A DNA stretch of 64,000 nucleotides from contig NZ_PTIR01000022.1 in the NCBI RefSeq assembly GCF_002934455.1, positions 1 to 64,000 on the forward strand. The letters are read 5' to 3'. Shown here in pieces: positions 63,818 through 64,000 of this stretch. The notes under the pieces are model-generated. The model did not search any database. It was given only the letters and a program-made list of their open reading frames with translations, and was not told where the DNA came from. A program made the translations under genes and the position numbers. The DNA comes from Trinickia symbiotica. GTDB taxonomy: Bacteria > Pseudomonadota > Gammaproteobacteria > Burkholderiales > Burkholderiaceae. The stretch's first letter is position 1, and every line of letters starts with the position of its first letter.

Positions 63818-64000
63818 TCAGAACGAGCAGGCCGGAACGCTGCCGGTCGTCGTGAAGCTCGACGTGGTCACGCCGGTCCCCGACGGAACATCGTTCGAGT
63901 TGTACAGGCCGACATTTGCGTACTGGTCGCCGCTTTGCGCGGTGGCATCAAGGCTGACATTAGCCAGATAGGCGTTGACCGGGTAGCTCGAGTTACGCCC
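63818..64000 (-). CDS. C-terminal end of a probable secreted protein
   Basis: 60 codons are visible before TGA at 63818; the gene enters from the right edge. The sequence is rich in Ser, Thr, Asn, Gly and Tyr (SYPVNAYLANVSLDATAQSG, NVGLYNSNDVPSGTGVTTSS) with few charges, like an extracellular beta-rich domain, and ends ...SVPACSF. It lies 39 bases before the lipase chaperone gene on the same strand, the place where the client lipase is usually encoded, although this tail does not resemble the Burkholderia LipA C-terminus as I recall it. Confidence 0.5.
   Translation of the reverse strand, partial: GRNSSYPVNAYLANVSLDATAQSGDQYANVGLYNSNDVPSGTGVTTSSFTTTGSVPACSF

Overview
The window is GC-rich and densely coded, with overlapping ATGA junctions and long antisense open frames. 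Gene content (Kdp system, cobalt transporters behind B12 riboswitches, C2-sulfonate genes in the style of Cupriavidus, a cellulose operon, a lipase chaperone) suggests a betaproteobacterium of the Burkholderiaceae, such as Paraburkholderia or a close relative. No rRNA, tRNA, CRISPR array or insertion sequence was seen. All assignments were made by eye from translated motifs, without database searches.

Layout. 1-4.6 kb: the end of an unrecognised gene, a small relic of a branched-chain amino-acid ABC permease, and a tandem hybrid histidine kinase. 4.7-32.2 kb: a large organosulfonate island. It holds a MocR/TauR-like regulator, a cytoplasmic sulfite dehydrogenase (soeABC), an amino-acid-type permease, a TauY-like flavoprotein, an IclR regulator, a taurine/sulfonate ABC importer, a TauX-like small protein, xsc and pta, a CobS/CobT-like ATPase-VWA pair, an IseJ-like GMC dehydrogenase, and sauSTU with a divergent sauR. 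32.3-35.8 kb: a diguanylate cyclase, then a histidine phosphatase divergent from a B12-riboswitch-controlled cbtBA. 36-43.6 kb: a minimal cellulose operon, bcsABC. 43.8-53.7 kb: a universal stress protein and kdpFABCDE on the minus strand, with two tiny ORFs ahead of kdpF and a decayed second kdpA upstream. 54-55.4 kb: a NiCoT cobalt/nickel permease with a canonical cobalamin riboswitch. 55.4-57 kb: a gene-poor stretch with a near-consensus promoter, hairpins and two small ORFs, ending in a sensory-rhodopsin-transducer-like gene. 57-64 kb: an NRAMP-like transporter, alanine dehydrogenase, purU, a Tat-exported purple-acid-phosphatase-like enzyme, a small membrane protein, a lipase chaperone and the end of a secreted protein.

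How the island works (inference from family assignments and co-location). Three C2 sulfonates appear to converge on sulfoacetaldehyde: taurine through TauXY, isethionate through IseJ, and sulfoacetate through SauU uptake, SauT activation and SauS reduction. Xsc then makes acetyl phosphate plus sulfite, Pta makes acetyl-CoA, and SoeABC oxidises the toxic sulfite to sulfate in the cytoplasm, feeding electrons to quinone. At least three regulators and several palindromic sites lie in its promoters. The unexplained component is the CobS/CobT-like pair in the middle of the island.
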